Both the position numbers and the translations under genes were made by a program. Shown here piece after piece: positions 17,401 through 25,797 of a stretch of 37,248 nt of DNA. The DNA comes from Anaerolineae bacterium. GTDB taxonomy: Bacteria > Chloroflexota > Anaerolineae > Aggregatilineales > Phototrophicaceae. The notes under the pieces are model-generated. The model was not told the origin of the DNA and ran no database searches. It was given only the letters and a program-made list of their open reading frames with translations. Within the stretch, counting starts at the first letter, position 1; every line of letters begins with the position of its first letter. The DNA lies in assembly GCA_025454525.1 (NCBI GenBank), contig JALOOG010000046.1, forward strand, positions 1 through 37,248, read 5' to 3'.

Positions 17401-19400
17401 TAGCCAACCTCGGCGAAAACGAGACGATCGCCTTTTTCTTGTTTTGCGCTGCCATTGTGATCGGCTTAGTGATCGTGATCGCCCCGTTTAGCCTACCGTC
17501 TCCCTCTTGGCGGGCAACTTTGGTGATTGGGGTAAGTATCCCATTATCTGTGTTGGCCGCGTTGATCGGGATGCGTTGGTTATCACCCGCGGTGCATGAC
17601 TTGTTAGAACCGTTGGTTGAATCCTCATCGTTCTTTGCGTTTTTGATCCGTCTGTTCCCCGAAACGCTCACCTTGAATATCATGACCCTTTCCGGTTTAA
17701 CGGTTGCGATCGGCCGTGTTGTCGATGACTCGATCGTGGTATTAGAAAATATCTTCCGTCAGATGCAAAGCGGCATGGATAAACGTGAAGCGGTTTTAAC
17801 CGGTACACGCGATGTCTCCTTAGCGATTTTTGTGGCTACCGTGGTCACAGTGGTCGTGTTTTTGCCCTTGGGTTTAACGGGCGGTTTGATCGGTGAGTTC
17901 TTCTTACCGTTTGGTCTAGCGGTAACCTATTCGTTGTTAGCCTCGTTTATCGTGGCGATCACCGTTGTGCCGCTTTTGGTGTTTATCTTCATTCGCCCTG
18001 AAGATGAGACCGAAGAAACCCAAACGATCTTAGAACGCACCTATCTTCCGGTGTTAAATTGGTCGCTTTCGAGTCGATCCGCTAAGTTAATGGTTGTTGC
18101 GGTTGCGCTTCTTTCGGCCGCCTTTGGTTTTGTGTTGTTTGGAGGCCGTCCGGCCGCATTTTTACCGGATTTTGGGGATCCACAAATCGGTGTGAATGTG
18201 AGTTTGCCGTCCGGAACGACCATTATCCAAACCAACCAATTGGCCGCCCAACTTGAGACTCGCATTCGGGAGATCGTGCCGGCCGAACGCCTTGGTACGG
18301 TGCAATCGATCGTCGGTGGAGGTGGTTTAAGCCTTGAGTCGTTATTGACGGGGGGCGGTGTTTCGGAAAATGTCGCGGCGATCACCATCGGCTTACGAGA
18401 AGCGAATGCCGATGAACTGAACTTGTATACCGCCGAGATTCGCACCGCGGCTTATGAAATTTTTGGTGAGGAGAATGCCACAGTTTCGGCCGCCTCCTTA
18501 AGTGAACAGGGTTTCGGGGGATTCCAAGTCGTGTTATCCGGCCCTCAAGAAGATCTACTCGCGATCAACGATCGTGTGATCGAAACCCTAAGCGCTGTTC
18601 CAGGCTTAACCAACGTGTCGGGTAATCTCGCTCAAGCAGCTTCCGCTGGAACGGATGCCCCCGTAACCTATATCCGTATTGATCGTCAAACCGCAGTGAG
18701 TTACACGGGTGAATTAGAGACCCAAAACACCATCGGCGTAACTCAACAAGCCATCACCGCGATCCGTGGGATTCCCGATCTGCCAGCGACGATCAAAGTC
18801 AGTCAAGGGTTTGAGACCGAAACCCAAGTTCAAGGGTTTCAAGGGTTGTTTGTAGCGATGATCATTGCGATCGCGATCATGATCGTGATCTTGATCTTTA
18901 CCTTTGGTTCCCCCGTCTATTGGTTAGCGATCATCTTCAGTATTGTGGTTGCGCCGGTTGGTGCGGCGATCGCCTTGACGATCACCGATCGCGTTTTGGG
19001 CATTTCCGCTTTGATCGGGTTATTGATGTTGTTAGGGATTGTGGTGACAAATGCGGTTGTGTTGATTGACCGGGTTCACACCAACGACATCAAGAAGAAA
19101 ATGCCGTTGAAAGAGGCCTTAATGGAAGCGGGTGAGCGTCGTTTACGCCCGATCGTGATGACCGCATTAGCGACCATTATGGCGTTGATGCCATTGGCTT
19201 TAGGGTTGTCTAAGGGCGCGATCATCGCCTCTGAATTAGGCACGGTGGTGATCGGTGGATTGTTTAGCAGCACGTTGCTAACACTGATTGTCGTGCCAAT
19301 CGCCTATAGTGCCTTCCATCCGATCCACAATCGGATTATGGGCGTTTTCCGGCGTTCTAAAGCGGCGCAAGTTGAGCCGCAAGGAAGCAGCGCTGATTAG
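14499..19400 (+). CDS. RND-family efflux permease with a large repeat-bearing extracytoplasmic insertion
   Basis: The 1633-residue protein is an AcrB/HAE-type permease, expected to use the proton gradient for export. TM1 is at about 10-35. The proton-relay motif GRVVDDSIVVLENI places the paired aspartates at 1076-1077, and the second-half counterpart GIVVTNAVVLIDRV lies near 1515. Normal members are about 1050 residues. The excess lies mainly between residues ~127 and ~845, where at least six divergent units of the form LTPEA..FIAQ.DPTFLP.LSPEVF.ALP occur, together with two copies of an FIGV.LDTADD unit and a Pro/Thr-rich linker (nt 15832-15930). Two extra hydrophobic helices (about 937-956 and 977-998) lie between TM2 and the SWRATL motif. 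The ATG at 14499 is preferred over GTG 14481 because AAGGA lies seven bases before it. Substrate and partners are unknown; no adaptor gene is adjacent. Confidence 0.9.
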   Translation: MKAIFNVMTLLSLRFWYFTIGLVVVVLGLGGVAVSQLNQELLPPVSFPQTIILAQASGLSSEQVLKVVTVRLEDELTTIPEIVNLETTTTGAFGAVIIARNNFGVNQERLLARIQEAVNDVWLPSRHIQPAEGQDPSEFATQLLGQMTPEVLIFLSQRDGNFLFQLSPEVWAALPDETIRQTLAYLADQVVQTEGDALQQLVDQEIIPQLDAIETVANVNVSGGQALPGDESIAGPVQTSTRSRLLQLSPETWAIVAPKLGLSTLDQAAVTTLQTVEYPLPTVAPTLPGDWQVNHFVTAADLLEIRSLTTSIAGIFNDFQQTGQMSGALGQTDDLTPDDIAQMVAIDPTMVEYFEAEHLVAMSPEVFAALPPEFVANLDGFTRDAIAAKELARSITGQDAVITPVQLPSQWRIAPPQLITFSFADIPLATFSVSTRGGEPIVANPTPTETTDPVDTPTDETPIEQPLIEIPEGPALPSSLALLGSFIGVTLDTADDLINIQLPETFAAQLGSPTLSGAQLLNFLILLGDPENLPPGVQLPPIPLNPEGVINQFTPEAILFIAQYDPTFLPTLSPEIFNAFSDTVLSQPEIAPNLADVWSTLAGQPQFAERPLRNAADLIAIGNGQASMVLNTINSAIPTQFAGYEVRLFDSLSPAALRYFALNETDFYPSLEVSVLKKLSPAALAVVPTDFLSSLPASDLTEIEAIRSGAQPSAFTQLQEQYALDVPPADPNAPALNADWSFIGDFLGVELDTADDFSRFFPSTTNFLNSFFDSAQGRNFAPNLFGNLTPEAFQYIVAQDPTVLTGLRIEALQLLPETIVQTLPQEVLDRIEQGGTPFVPTDSVTRTNGNSSLLLTVFKTSEANTVQTFHEVEKAIEEIQLAHPELIVNVAFEQASFIEESIGGVAREGVLGALFAMVVILVFLSGGHWASRPRRITGVVMTVLFVGLLVWLVGSQAANHGGDINQTLANLGENETIAFFLFCAAIVIGLVIVIAPFSLPSPSWRATLVIGVSIPLSVLAALIGMRWLSPAVHDLLEPLVESSSFFAFLIRLFPETLTLNIMTLSGLTVAIGRVVDDSIVVLENIFRQMQSGMDKREAVLTGTRDVSLAIFVATVVTVVVFLPLGLTGGLIGEFFLPFGLAVTYSLLASFIVAITVVPLLVFIFIRPEDETEETQTILERTYLPVLNWSLSSRSAKLMVVAVALLSAAFGFVLFGGRPAAFLPDFGDPQIGVNVSLPSGTTIIQTNQLAAQLETRIREIVPAERLGTVQSIVGGGGLSLESLLTGGGVSENVAAITIGLREANADELNLYTAEIRTAAYEIFGEENATVSAASLSEQGFGGFQVVLSGPQEDLLAINDRVIETLSAVPGLTNVSGNLAQAASAGTDAPVTYIRIDRQTAVSYTGELETQNTIGVTQQAITAIRGIPDLPATIKVSQGFETETQVQGFQGLFVAMIIAIAIMIVILIFTFGSPVYWLAIIFSIVVAPVGAAIALTITDRVLGISALIGLLMLLGIVVTNAVVLIDRVHTNDIKKKMPLKEALMEAGERRLRPIVMTALATIMALMPLALGLSKGAIIASELGTVVIGGLFSSTLLTLIVVPIAYSAFHPIHNRIMGVFRRSKAAQVEPQGSSAD
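14920..17000 (+). repeat. Divergent internal protein repeats in the RND permease
   Basis: Units recognised by eye begin near nt 14920 (MTPEVLIFLSQRDG), 15228 (LSPETWAIVAP), 15510 (VAIDPTMVEYF then MSPEVFAALPPEF), 16140 (FTPEAILFIAQYDPTFLP), 16447 (LSPAALRYFALNETDFYP) and 16848 (LTPEAFQYIVAQDPTVL). Each is about 45-60 residues with a D-P-T/S-P-E pattern and predicted helices. A second unit, GSFIGVTLDTADDL and GDFLGVELDTADDF, occurs near 15945 and 16720. DNA identity between units is low, so the repeats are old. Confidence 0.7.
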
Positions 19401-19412
19401 GTAACAAGGGAT

Positions 19413-19446
19413 TGATCCGGCCGTGATCAATATCACGGCCGGATCA
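19413..19446. terminator. 15-bp perfect hairpin between convergent genes
   Basis: TGATCCGGCCGTGAT (19413-19427) and ATCACGGCCGGATCA (19432-19446) form a perfect 15-bp stem with loop CAAT. It lies between the stop of the RND gene and the convergent zinc-ribbon stop, so it likely serves as a bidirectional terminator, although no T-run follows. Confidence 0.65.
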
Positions 19447-19450
19447 TACG

Positions 19451-19651
19451 TTAGATAAAGACTTCCCATTCATATTGACAGTGTTCACATTTGTAATAAT
19501 GTTCGACTTCAGTATCCGCGGCCGGGCTATACGGATTCCCATGTAGCACCGCAGTCCCAAGGTAATAAATCCCTAATTTTCCACAATTGGGGCAGGGGCG
19601 ATCCGGTTTAAACTCGTAGGTTGAACCATTGCCATCAAAAGTTGCGCTCAT
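19451..19651 (-). CDS. Small zinc-ribbon protein, last gene of the men operon
   Basis: The 66-residue protein has two CxxC knuckles, CPNC (about residues 20-23) and CEHC (about 55-58), separated by about 31 residues. This is the classic pattern of a single zinc ribbon. No other domain is present and I do not recognise a family. AAGGA lies nine bases ahead of the ATG, inside the end of menE, and only five bases separate the two genes, so it is almost certainly translated from the men messenger. It could be a regulator, a metal-binding accessory or an unrelated passenger. It ends just before the 15-bp hairpin. Confidence 0.8.
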   Translation of the reverse strand: MSATFDGNGSTYEFKPDRPCPNCGKLGIYYLGTAVLHGNPYSPAADTEVEHYYKCEHCQYEWEVFI

Positions 19652-19656
19652 GTCGG

Positions 19657-21102
19657 TTAATCCTTGAACAATGTTTGAACGGCCTTACGTTCAATTTTAC
19701 CCGATCCTGTCAGCGGAAACGCATCAACAAATTTAAACACCCGCGGGATCTTATAACCGGCCAATGTTTCGCGACAAAAACTCATAAGTTCTTCTGGGGT
19801 GACAGACTTGTGCAAGATGATCGCTGCCCCGACTTGTTGACCCCATTGGGGATCAGCAACCCCTACCACACACGCATCACGGACGGCTGAATGCTGTTTA
19901 AGGCGTTGCTCAACTTCCACCGGATAGACATTTTCGCCCCCGGTGACGATCAAGTCACTTCGCCGTTGTACCAACCACAAATCCCCATCCTGATCAAAAT
20001 AACCGAGATCCCCTGTATATAACTTGCCATGTCGGAGCGTTTTTGCCGTTGCTTCTGGATCGCGATAATACCCCGCCATGACCGTGTGACCACTCACGAC
20101 AATTTCACCAATTTCACCCTTTGGTAGGGGGGTATGCTCCTCACCGATCACCGTGATCGTCGTCCATGGCATTCCTTTACCCACGCTACCGGGTTTATCA
20201 ACCGTATGGGATGGGGTTTGCGTTGCGACTTGTGAGTCGGCTTCTGTTAACCCGTAGGTGGTGCTGATCGGCAACCCTAGACTCTGACAACGCGCCACCA
20301 ATTCGATCGACGCGGCCGCACCCCCCAATAGGATTAACCGTAGGGAATGCATAAGCATTTGATCACCATTTGCATCTAACAAGCGGGTGAGCATCGTTGG
20401 CACGAGTGAGATCAACGTGATCTGGTGTTGGGTGAGATCGGCTAGGATCGTTTGAGGATCAAAGCCTTGATAGAGGACAACGGCTGTCCCATACAGACAG
20501 CACCGTAACACGATGTTTAACCCACCCACATGATACAGCGGTAAACATAAGGCCCAACGATCCTCTGGCAACGTACCTAGCCGAAATGCCGAGGCCGTAG
20601 CGCTGTAGAAATGATTACCATAGGTGAGCATGGCCCCCTTAGGGTTTCCAGTCGTACCAGAGGTGAATACAATCGCATGAAGGCGATCAAAATCAATCAT
20701 TTGAGGCATAAAAGAGGCGGTTGTATGATCTATGAGCGACTCTATCGCAATCAAGGGTTGTGTTAAGTGTTGGGCGGTTTCGGCGGTTTCGACACGATAG
20801 ATCACACAACTGCAATCCGCTTTTTCCACTTGATAGCGCAATTCGTGCGCGGTGAGTCGCGTATTGAGCGGCACGATCACCGCACCGACTCGAATTAACG
20901 CATGGATCAACAGGACGTATTCCGGGCAATTCGGCATCAGGACACCGATCAGTTGATCCTGTTTTACACCATATTCGCTTAATGCCTGACACAGGGTATC
21001 GACTTGTGCATTAAGTTCAGCATAAGTCCACTTTTGATCGCGGTAGATCAGTGCGATATTTTGTGGATTCGCTTGTGTTGAATGAAACAGCCAATCAAGC
21101 AT
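19657..21102 (-). CDS. menE: MenE, o-succinylbenzoate-CoA ligase
   Basis: The 481-residue protein is an ANL-superfamily acyl-CoA synthetase. Core motifs are A3 VFTSGTTGNPKGAML (about residues 148-162), A5 STTYGLTEADSQVA, A7 LYTGDLGYFDQDGD, A8 RRSDLIVTGGENVYPVEVE and the terminal lysine motif GSGKIERKA. The ligase adenylates o-succinylbenzoate and transfers it to CoA in menaquinone synthesis. The substrate is assigned from length and from the adjacent menB and menD; as a bare sequence it could be another acid-CoA ligase. It lies 52 bases after menB, with a 9-bp hairpin in that gap, and the zinc-ribbon gene follows. Confidence 0.92.
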   Translation of the reverse strand: MLDWLFHSTQANPQNIALIYRDQKWTYAELNAQVDTLCQALSEYGVKQDQLIGVLMPNCPEYVLLIHALIRVGAVIVPLNTRLTAHELRYQVEKADCSCVIYRVETAETAQHLTQPLIAIESLIDHTTASFMPQMIDFDRLHAIVFTSGTTGNPKGAMLTYGNHFYSATASAFRLGTLPEDRWALCLPLYHVGGLNIVLRCCLYGTAVVLYQGFDPQTILADLTQHQITLISLVPTMLTRLLDANGDQMLMHSLRLILLGGAAASIELVARCQSLGLPISTTYGLTEADSQVATQTPSHTVDKPGSVGKGMPWTTITVIGEEHTPLPKGEIGEIVVSGHTVMAGYYRDPEATAKTLRHGKLYTGDLGYFDQDGDLWLVQRRSDLIVTGGENVYPVEVEQRLKQHSAVRDACVVGVADPQWGQQVGAAIILHKSVTPEELMSFCRETLAGYKIPRVFKFVDAFPLTGSGKIERKAVQTLFKD

Positions 21103-21120
21103 AGAGGGGACTTTCGATAC

Positions 21121-21144
21121 GGGGTACGGGATCGTCCGTACCCC
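21121..21144 (-). other. Intra-operon hairpin between menB and menE
   Basis: GGGGTACGG (21121-21129) and CCGTACCCC (21136-21144) make a perfect 9-bp stem with a 6-base loop in the 52-base menB-menE gap. On the transcribed strand it is not followed by a T-run, so it is more likely an RNA-processing or stability element, or a weak attenuator, than a full terminator. Confidence 0.5.
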
Positions 21145-21154
21145 ATGAAGTGAA

Positions 21155-21985
21155 TCAGGGTCGCCAAGGATATTTGCGGTATTCCGGATCGCGTTTTTCG
21201 AGGAAGGCGTTTTTACCTTCGCTGCCTTCTTCCGTCATATAGAATAACATCGTCGAGTCGCCGGCCAATACTTGTAATCCGGTTTGACCGTCCATATCGG
21301 CGTTCATCGCCGCCTTTAAGAAGCGGATCGCGATCGGGCTTTTCTCAAGGATCTCTTGCGCCCAAGCGATTCCTTCATCCTCTAATTGTTCCACTGGGAC
21401 GACTTTATTGACCAATCCCATATCAAGCGCTTCTTGGGCGTTATATTGACGGCACAGATACCAGATTTCACGGGCTTTTTTCTGTCCGACGATCCGCGCT
21501 AATGTCGCTGAACCGTAACCCGCATCAAAGCTACCGACTTTGGGGCCGGTTTGACCAAAAATCGCATTGTCGGCCGCGATACTCATATCACAGATCACAT
21601 GCAGCACATGGCCACCCCCGATCGCGTAACCCGCCACCAATGCGATCACTGGTTTTGGCATGGTACGGATGATCCGTTGTAGCTCTAACACATTTAGACG
21701 CGGCACACCATCATCGCCTGCGTATCCAGCATGGGTCCGCACCCGCTGATCCCCACCCGAACAGAACGCATATTTCCCATCTTGCGCCGGCCCGTTTCCG
21801 GTGAGCAGGATCACACCCACCTCTTGATCCATCCATACATGCCGAAACGCATCGATCATCTCATCGATCGTTTGTGGACGGAAAGCGTTACGCACTTCTG
21901 GGCGGTTAAATGCGATCCGCGCCATGCCGTCCGCTTTATGATAGGTGATGTCCTCGTATTGTTTGACTTCAATCCAGTTAACCAT
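21155..21985 (-). CDS. menB: MenB, 1,4-dihydroxy-2-naphthoyl-CoA synthase
   Basis: The 276-residue enzyme is a crotonase-fold Dieckmann cyclase that closes the second ring of the naphthoquinone from o-succinylbenzoyl-CoA. Typical MenB features are [18 protein letters not shown] (about 22-39), [14 protein letters not shown] (oxyanion Gly and the flexible loop), [20 protein letters not shown], and [19 protein letters not shown] with the conserved SFD motif and catalytic Tyr. The C-terminal [16 protein letters not shown] is nearly invariant in the family. Length is normal. AAGGA lies five bases ahead of the ATG, and only two bases separate it from the menD stop. Confidence 0.97.
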   Translation of the reverse strand: MVNWIEVKQYEDITYHKADGMARIAFNRPEVRNAFRPQTIDEMIDAFRHVWMDQEVGVILLTGNGPAQDGKYAFCSGGDQRVRTHAGYAGDDGVPRLNVLELQRIIRTMPKPVIALVAGYAIGGGHVLHVICDMSIAADNAIFGQTGPKVGSFDAGYGSATLARIVGQKKAREIWYLCRQYNAQEALDMGLVNKVVPVEQLEDEGIAWAQEILEKSPIAIRFLKAAMNADMDGQTGLQVLAGDSTMLFYMTEEGSEGKNAFLEKRDPEYRKYPWRP

Positions 21986-21987
21986 GA

Positions 21988-23739
21988 TTATCCTTTGATC
22001 TGTTGACTTTGTAGATACATTTGCACGCGCTGATGAATCGCTAGACGGTCTTCAAGATCACGTTTTGAGTCTGTTTGAACCTCAATAACCGTCGGTTGCG
22101 GGGTATTCAGCGCGGTTTTAACCGCTTGTTGTAAATCGTGATGCGAGTCCGCCTTGATATAATCGAAACCATACATGCGAATGGCGGGTTCAAACGCTAA
22201 TCCGTGTGGGGTGAGAAACAGATCCGTAAAGGGCGGATCAAATTCTGCGATTGGCAACCGTTGGAAGATCCCGCCCCCGTCATTATTGATTAGCACGATC
22301 GTCAAATTGTGAATCTGACACCGTTTAGCCGCCAATAACCCGTTGAGATCATGATAAAACGCCAAATCTCCGATCACCAAGACGGTGTGTACTTCTGGAT
22401 GACTCGCGGCCACACCAAAAGCGCTAGAGATTGTGCCGTCGATCCCGGATGCACCGCGATTAGAGTAGATTTGATCAAGGCGCGGATGTGCCGGAAGATA
22501 TTGTTCGGCATGTCGCACGGGTAGGCTACTCGCGAAAAAGATCGCGAGGGGTTGATCACTTGCGTTAAATGCTTCGATCGCCGTATGGATCGCCGATCCA
22601 TCGAAAAATGTCTCGGTTAGATCGTTTTGTAATCTTTCCCAAGTGATCCGCTCTACCATTTGGATCAATTCTGTCCATACCTGATCGGTGTGATAATCGA
22701 AACCGATCATCGCTTCACACACCTTGATCGGATCGGCGTGGATTACATGCGTGAGTCGATGATACGCATCCGTCCAAGTCCCGGTTGAGGTGATCAAGAC
22801 ACGATAGCGTGGCGTGATCTTGTTGAGATACTGTTCTAAGGCGGCTGATGCGGGCATTGTGCCAAAATGAATCACCAGATCCGGCGCTTCAAACGGCAGT
22901 TCACCCGTTAAGAAGCTATCATACCCGCTGATAACCGCTGGACTCACCCGCAGATTCGACAAAATATCCGCTAAAACCACAAATCCGCTTTTTTCCCGCA
23001 GAGCGTCTAACACGGGGTAGGGGAGTTCCGATTTTTGCCCACAGATGATCAAACCGCGTTTGCTTTGGCCGATGATCGTTTGTAATGTGTCGATTTGCGC
23101 TTGGGACGGGTATAAACTGCCTTCTAAAATCGTCGTAAAAGGCTGTTCTGCATTATACGGCTCAACATCCGTTTGATCGCTTTCGACTAAGATCGGCTCT
23201 AGCGGTTTTCTAAACGGGAAGTTGAGATGTACCACGCCTCCACGGCGTGCAGTGGCATAAGCGCGATCGGCTAATGTGCGTAAATTGCGAATCGCTACTC
23301 CGGGCGGAGTTGCTTCTGGCAATGCGACATCATAAAACCATGCCACATGATCCCCATACAGCTTGACTTGATCAATCGTCTGATTCGCACCACTCGCTCT
23401 CAATTCATGTTGACGATCCGCGGTTAACACCAACAGTGGCACATGCGAGTAATGCGCTTCAATGATCGCCGGATAAAAGTTAGCCGTGGCCGTGCCGGAT
23501 GAACACAGCAAGGCGACTGGGGTACGACTCGCCAGCGCTAGGCCAAGTGCAAAAAAAGCCGCGCTTCGCTCATCAATATGTGAATAGACTTTGATCTGTG
23601 GATTTTCGGCAAAGGCGATCACTAATGGCGTTGATCGGGATCCAGGGGCGATGCACACCGCCTTGACTCCACACCGGGCCAACTCATCAACAAATGTCTT
23701 GGCCCAAAATAGGTTACGATTCGCCGCGTTCATGACCAT
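21988..23739 (-). CDS. menD: MenD, SEPHCHC synthase (ThDP-dependent)
   Basis: The 583-residue enzyme adds the succinic semialdehyde unit from 2-oxoglutarate to isochorismate, forming SEPHCHC. It has the three-domain ThDP architecture: N-terminal pyrimidine domain with [12 protein letters not shown] (about 29-40), [16 protein letters not shown] with the cofactor Glu (about 56-71) and [14 protein letters not shown], then the pyrophosphate domain with [17 protein letters not shown] and [14 protein letters not shown] ending in a metal-binding NNDGGGIF. Length is typical. The start is at 23739 or two codons later at 23733; the latter gives an ATGA overlap with the menF stop and has GGGAG ten bases upstream, so both fit translational coupling. 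Confidence 0.96.
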   Translation of the reverse strand: MVMNAANRNLFWAKTFVDELARCGVKAVCIAPGSRSTPLVIAFAENPQIKVYSHIDERSAAFFALGLALASRTPVALLCSSGTATANFYPAIIEAHYSHVPLLVLTADRQHELRASGANQTIDQVKLYGDHVAWFYDVALPEATPPGVAIRNLRTLADRAYATARRGGVVHLNFPFRKPLEPILVESDQTDVEPYNAEQPFTTILEGSLYPSQAQIDTLQTIIGQSKRGLIICGQKSELPYPVLDALREKSGFVVLADILSNLRVSPAVISGYDSFLTGELPFEAPDLVIHFGTMPASAALEQYLNKITPRYRVLITSTGTWTDAYHRLTHVIHADPIKVCEAMIGFDYHTDQVWTELIQMVERITWERLQNDLTETFFDGSAIHTAIEAFNASDQPLAIFFASSLPVRHAEQYLPAHPRLDQIYSNRGASGIDGTISSAFGVAASHPEVHTVLVIGDLAFYHDLNGLLAAKRCQIHNLTIVLINNDGGGIFQRLPIAEFDPPFTDLFLTPHGLAFEPAIRMYGFDYIKADSHHDLQQAVKTALNTPQPTVIEVQTDSKRDLEDRLAIHQRVQMYLQSQQIKG

Positions 23740-25076
23740 TTCGCTCCCAATGCCTCTAACATCGGGCGGAATTTGAGCGCAGTTTCATCCCATTCTTTAT
23801 CAGGATCGCTATCGATCACAATGCCCGCACCTGCATACAACCGCGCCGTTTGATCGTGACTCACCGCCGATCGGATCGCAACCGCAAACGTCCCATCCCC
23901 ATCTGCATCGATCCAACCGACTGGAGCGGCATACCACCCGCGTGCGATCAACTCTACTTCACGGATCGTATCCATGGCTAAAGCGCGTGGAGTCCCGCCC
24001 AACGCCGGAGTCGGATGCAGATGCTCCAAAATTTCAATCGCGTGGATCGGGTGATTCAAATGGGCGACGATCGGCGTATACAGATGTTGGATATTGCTTA
24101 ACCGTCTTAAACAAGGTTCAGTCGGGGCATCTAATTCACCGACCGTCAACGGCTTCAAAATCTGGAGCAACGCATCCACGACAAATTGATGTTCACGCCG
24201 ATCTTTGTCACTGGTTAGCAGTTGTTCTCCCAGCATTTCATCTTCGGTTTCAGTTTTTCCGCGCCGTGTTGAACCTGCTAAGGCCGCCGTCTCTAAACGT
24301 CGCCCTTGGATCGAGGTGATCAATTCAGGTGTTGCACCAAAAAAGGCATGACCTTTACGCGGTTCGATCAAGAAGCGATAACAATCGCTATAGCGGGTTT
24401 CCAGATGCGCTAAGGCCATCAATGGATCGATTGGCTGTTGAAATGTGAGATCAGCGGTGCGCGATAAGACGACTTTTTCTAAGTCTCCATTTTGCATCAA
24501 TGCGATCGCATGGTGGATCTGCTTACGCCAATCTTTCACGCCTAACGGATAATCAAGCTGTAACAGGGGATTGGAATCGGTTGTGGGTGTGAATTGTGAT
24601 AATTGGATGGCCAGTTGATCCGCCTCAAACCGTAACTGATCGATCGCATCCGTTCCGACACATGCGCTAATCGTGAGCCATGTTTCGCTCCCACTTTGAG
24701 TAAGGAGGTAACGTGGCAAGACAAAGTAAGCGCTAGGGAAGGCCGACCAAATTCCGTTTTCTTCATGTTCCGCTTGAAAAGCAAAACCACCAAACAAGCG
24801 CGGGCGGATCTCATGACGTGGCGAGTCAAGGATAGCATTGAGAAACAGGTCATCCACTTTTTGGCGTACTTCATCAAACCGATTTTGACCCGACGCGGTA
24901 ATTTCCGCAGCGACCCCAAAGCCGGCAAAGGCCAGATCGATCTCCGAATTTTCCCAAAAAATCCTAGCTTGATGCGTGTGATCCCCCAACCGCAGAAAGT
25001 CTAACAATTTCATTGGGGTGATCTGACGGCTATAGCTGACTAATTGCGCGGTTGTTGATACCAGTTTCGTCTGCAT
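23730..25076 (-). CDS. menF: MenF, isochorismate synthase
   Basis: The 448-residue chorismate-utilising enzyme isomerises chorismate to isochorismate, the first step of the classical menaquinone route. The C-terminal chorismate-binding domain shows KVVLSRTADLTF, FFGATPELI, TAALAGSTRRGKTETED, LLTSDKDRREHQFVVDAL, HPTPALGGTPRA and the Mg-site Glu region YAGAGIVIDSDPDKEWDET. The roughly 190-residue N-terminal domain is the usual variable part. Isochorismate synthase rather than anthranilate or salicylate synthase is assigned by the adjacent menD. Its ATG overlaps the tetR stop by one base (TAATG). Confidence 0.94.
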   Translation of the reverse strand: MQTKLVSTTAQLVSYSRQITPMKLLDFLRLGDHTHQARIFWENSEIDLAFAGFGVAAEITASGQNRFDEVRQKVDDLFLNAILDSPRHEIRPRLFGGFAFQAEHEENGIWSAFPSAYFVLPRYLLTQSGSETWLTISACVGTDAIDQLRFEADQLAIQLSQFTPTTDSNPLLQLDYPLGVKDWRKQIHHAIALMQNGDLEKVVLSRTADLTFQQPIDPLMALAHLETRYSDCYRFLIEPRKGHAFFGATPELITSIQGRRLETAALAGSTRRGKTETEDEMLGEQLLTSDKDRREHQFVVDALLQILKPLTVGELDAPTEPCLRRLSNIQHLYTPIVAHLNHPIHAIEILEHLHPTPALGGTPRALAMDTIREVELIARGWYAAPVGWIDADGDGTFAVAIRSAVSHDQTARLYAGAGIVIDSDPDKEWDETALKFRPMLEALGAKWS

Positions 25077-25690
25077 TACAATAATCCCTCATCATCGTAA
25101 CCAATACTACGCAACAGCATCGGCAATAGGGTAGACATAATGCGTTCTGGGGTCGGTTCACCGGTGTACACCCAGCGGATCACAATTTCGTAAATTGCGC
25201 CCATCCATGCGCGGGCCACAATTTCCGTATCGACCGGAGGAACATCGCCTACCGTAATCGCTTGATCTACATAATCTTTAATCAAGTGGACAAAACGTTC
25301 ACTGACTTCTAGCCGCTTATCCTCAAAGATCGATCCAAGTCCTACGGCCTGCACCAACATGATTTTAGCCAAGAGGCGATATTTACCGAACGTATCCAAA
25401 CATGCGCGTAAAGCGGCTCTTACCCGTGCAATACCGATCTGCTCTTGTTCGATCGCTTCAACGATCCGTTTTTCTAACAATTCAGCAAATTTATCGACCA
25501 GTGCGAGAAAAATCGTCTGTTTGTTCGGAAAATGAAAATAGATTGAGCCTTTTGAAGTAGATGAAATTTCGACAATATCGTCTACTTTGGTATCGTGATA
25601 CCCTTTGTTGGAAAACACATCCAATGCCGCGTCTAAGATTCGGCTCCGGGTGTTTTCTGGATCTTTTGGTTTACGATCATCGTGGCTCAT
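25076..25690 (-). CDS. TetR-family transcriptional regulator heading the men operon
   Basis: The 204-residue protein has the TetR N-terminal helix-turn-helix: TRSRILDAALDVFSNKGY, then VDDIVEISSTSKGSIYFHFPNKQTIF (about residues 13-60), followed by an all-helical ligand domain without further recognisable motifs. TetR proteins usually repress their own and neighbouring genes until a small ligand binds. A palindrome typical of such operators lies just ahead of it (25708-25721), over its own likely start of transcription, suggesting autorepression of the tetR-men operon. The ATG at 25690 is preferred over a GTG at 25702. The stop overlaps the menF start, so the regulator is the first cistron. Ligand unknown. 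Confidence 0.88.
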   Translation of the reverse strand: MSHDDRKPKDPENTRSRILDAALDVFSNKGYHDTKVDDIVEISSTSKGSIYFHFPNKQTIFLALVDKFAELLEKRIVEAIEQEQIGIARVRAALRACLDTFGKYRLLAKIMLVQAVGLGSIFEDKRLEVSERFVHLIKDYVDQAITVGDVPPVDTEIVARAWMGAIYEIVIRWVYTGEPTPERIMSTLLPMLLRSIGYDDEGLL

Positions 25691-25707
25691 CTGGATACTC
25701 ACTTCAA

Positions 25708-25758
25708 ACCGACTGGTCAGTCTATTGATAGTATACCAGATTCTGTGAAATTTGACAC
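25708..25758 (-). promoter_or_regulatory. tetR-men promoter with TetR-type operator
   Basis: On the minus strand a -35 GTGTCA (25758-25753) and -10 TATACT (25735-25730) are 17 bases apart. Just downstream, around the predicted +1, is the palindrome ACCGAC-TG-GTCAGT (25708-25721; the inner GACTG-GT-CAGTC is perfect), a form common for TetR operators. On the plus strand, TTGACA (25752-25757) overlaps the same -35 region and may serve menH, but its -10 is poor. Binding is inferred. Confidence 0.6.
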
Positions 25759-25797
25759 AAGTCTTTGACCGAACTTAACAATTTTTAAGGTATGGAA

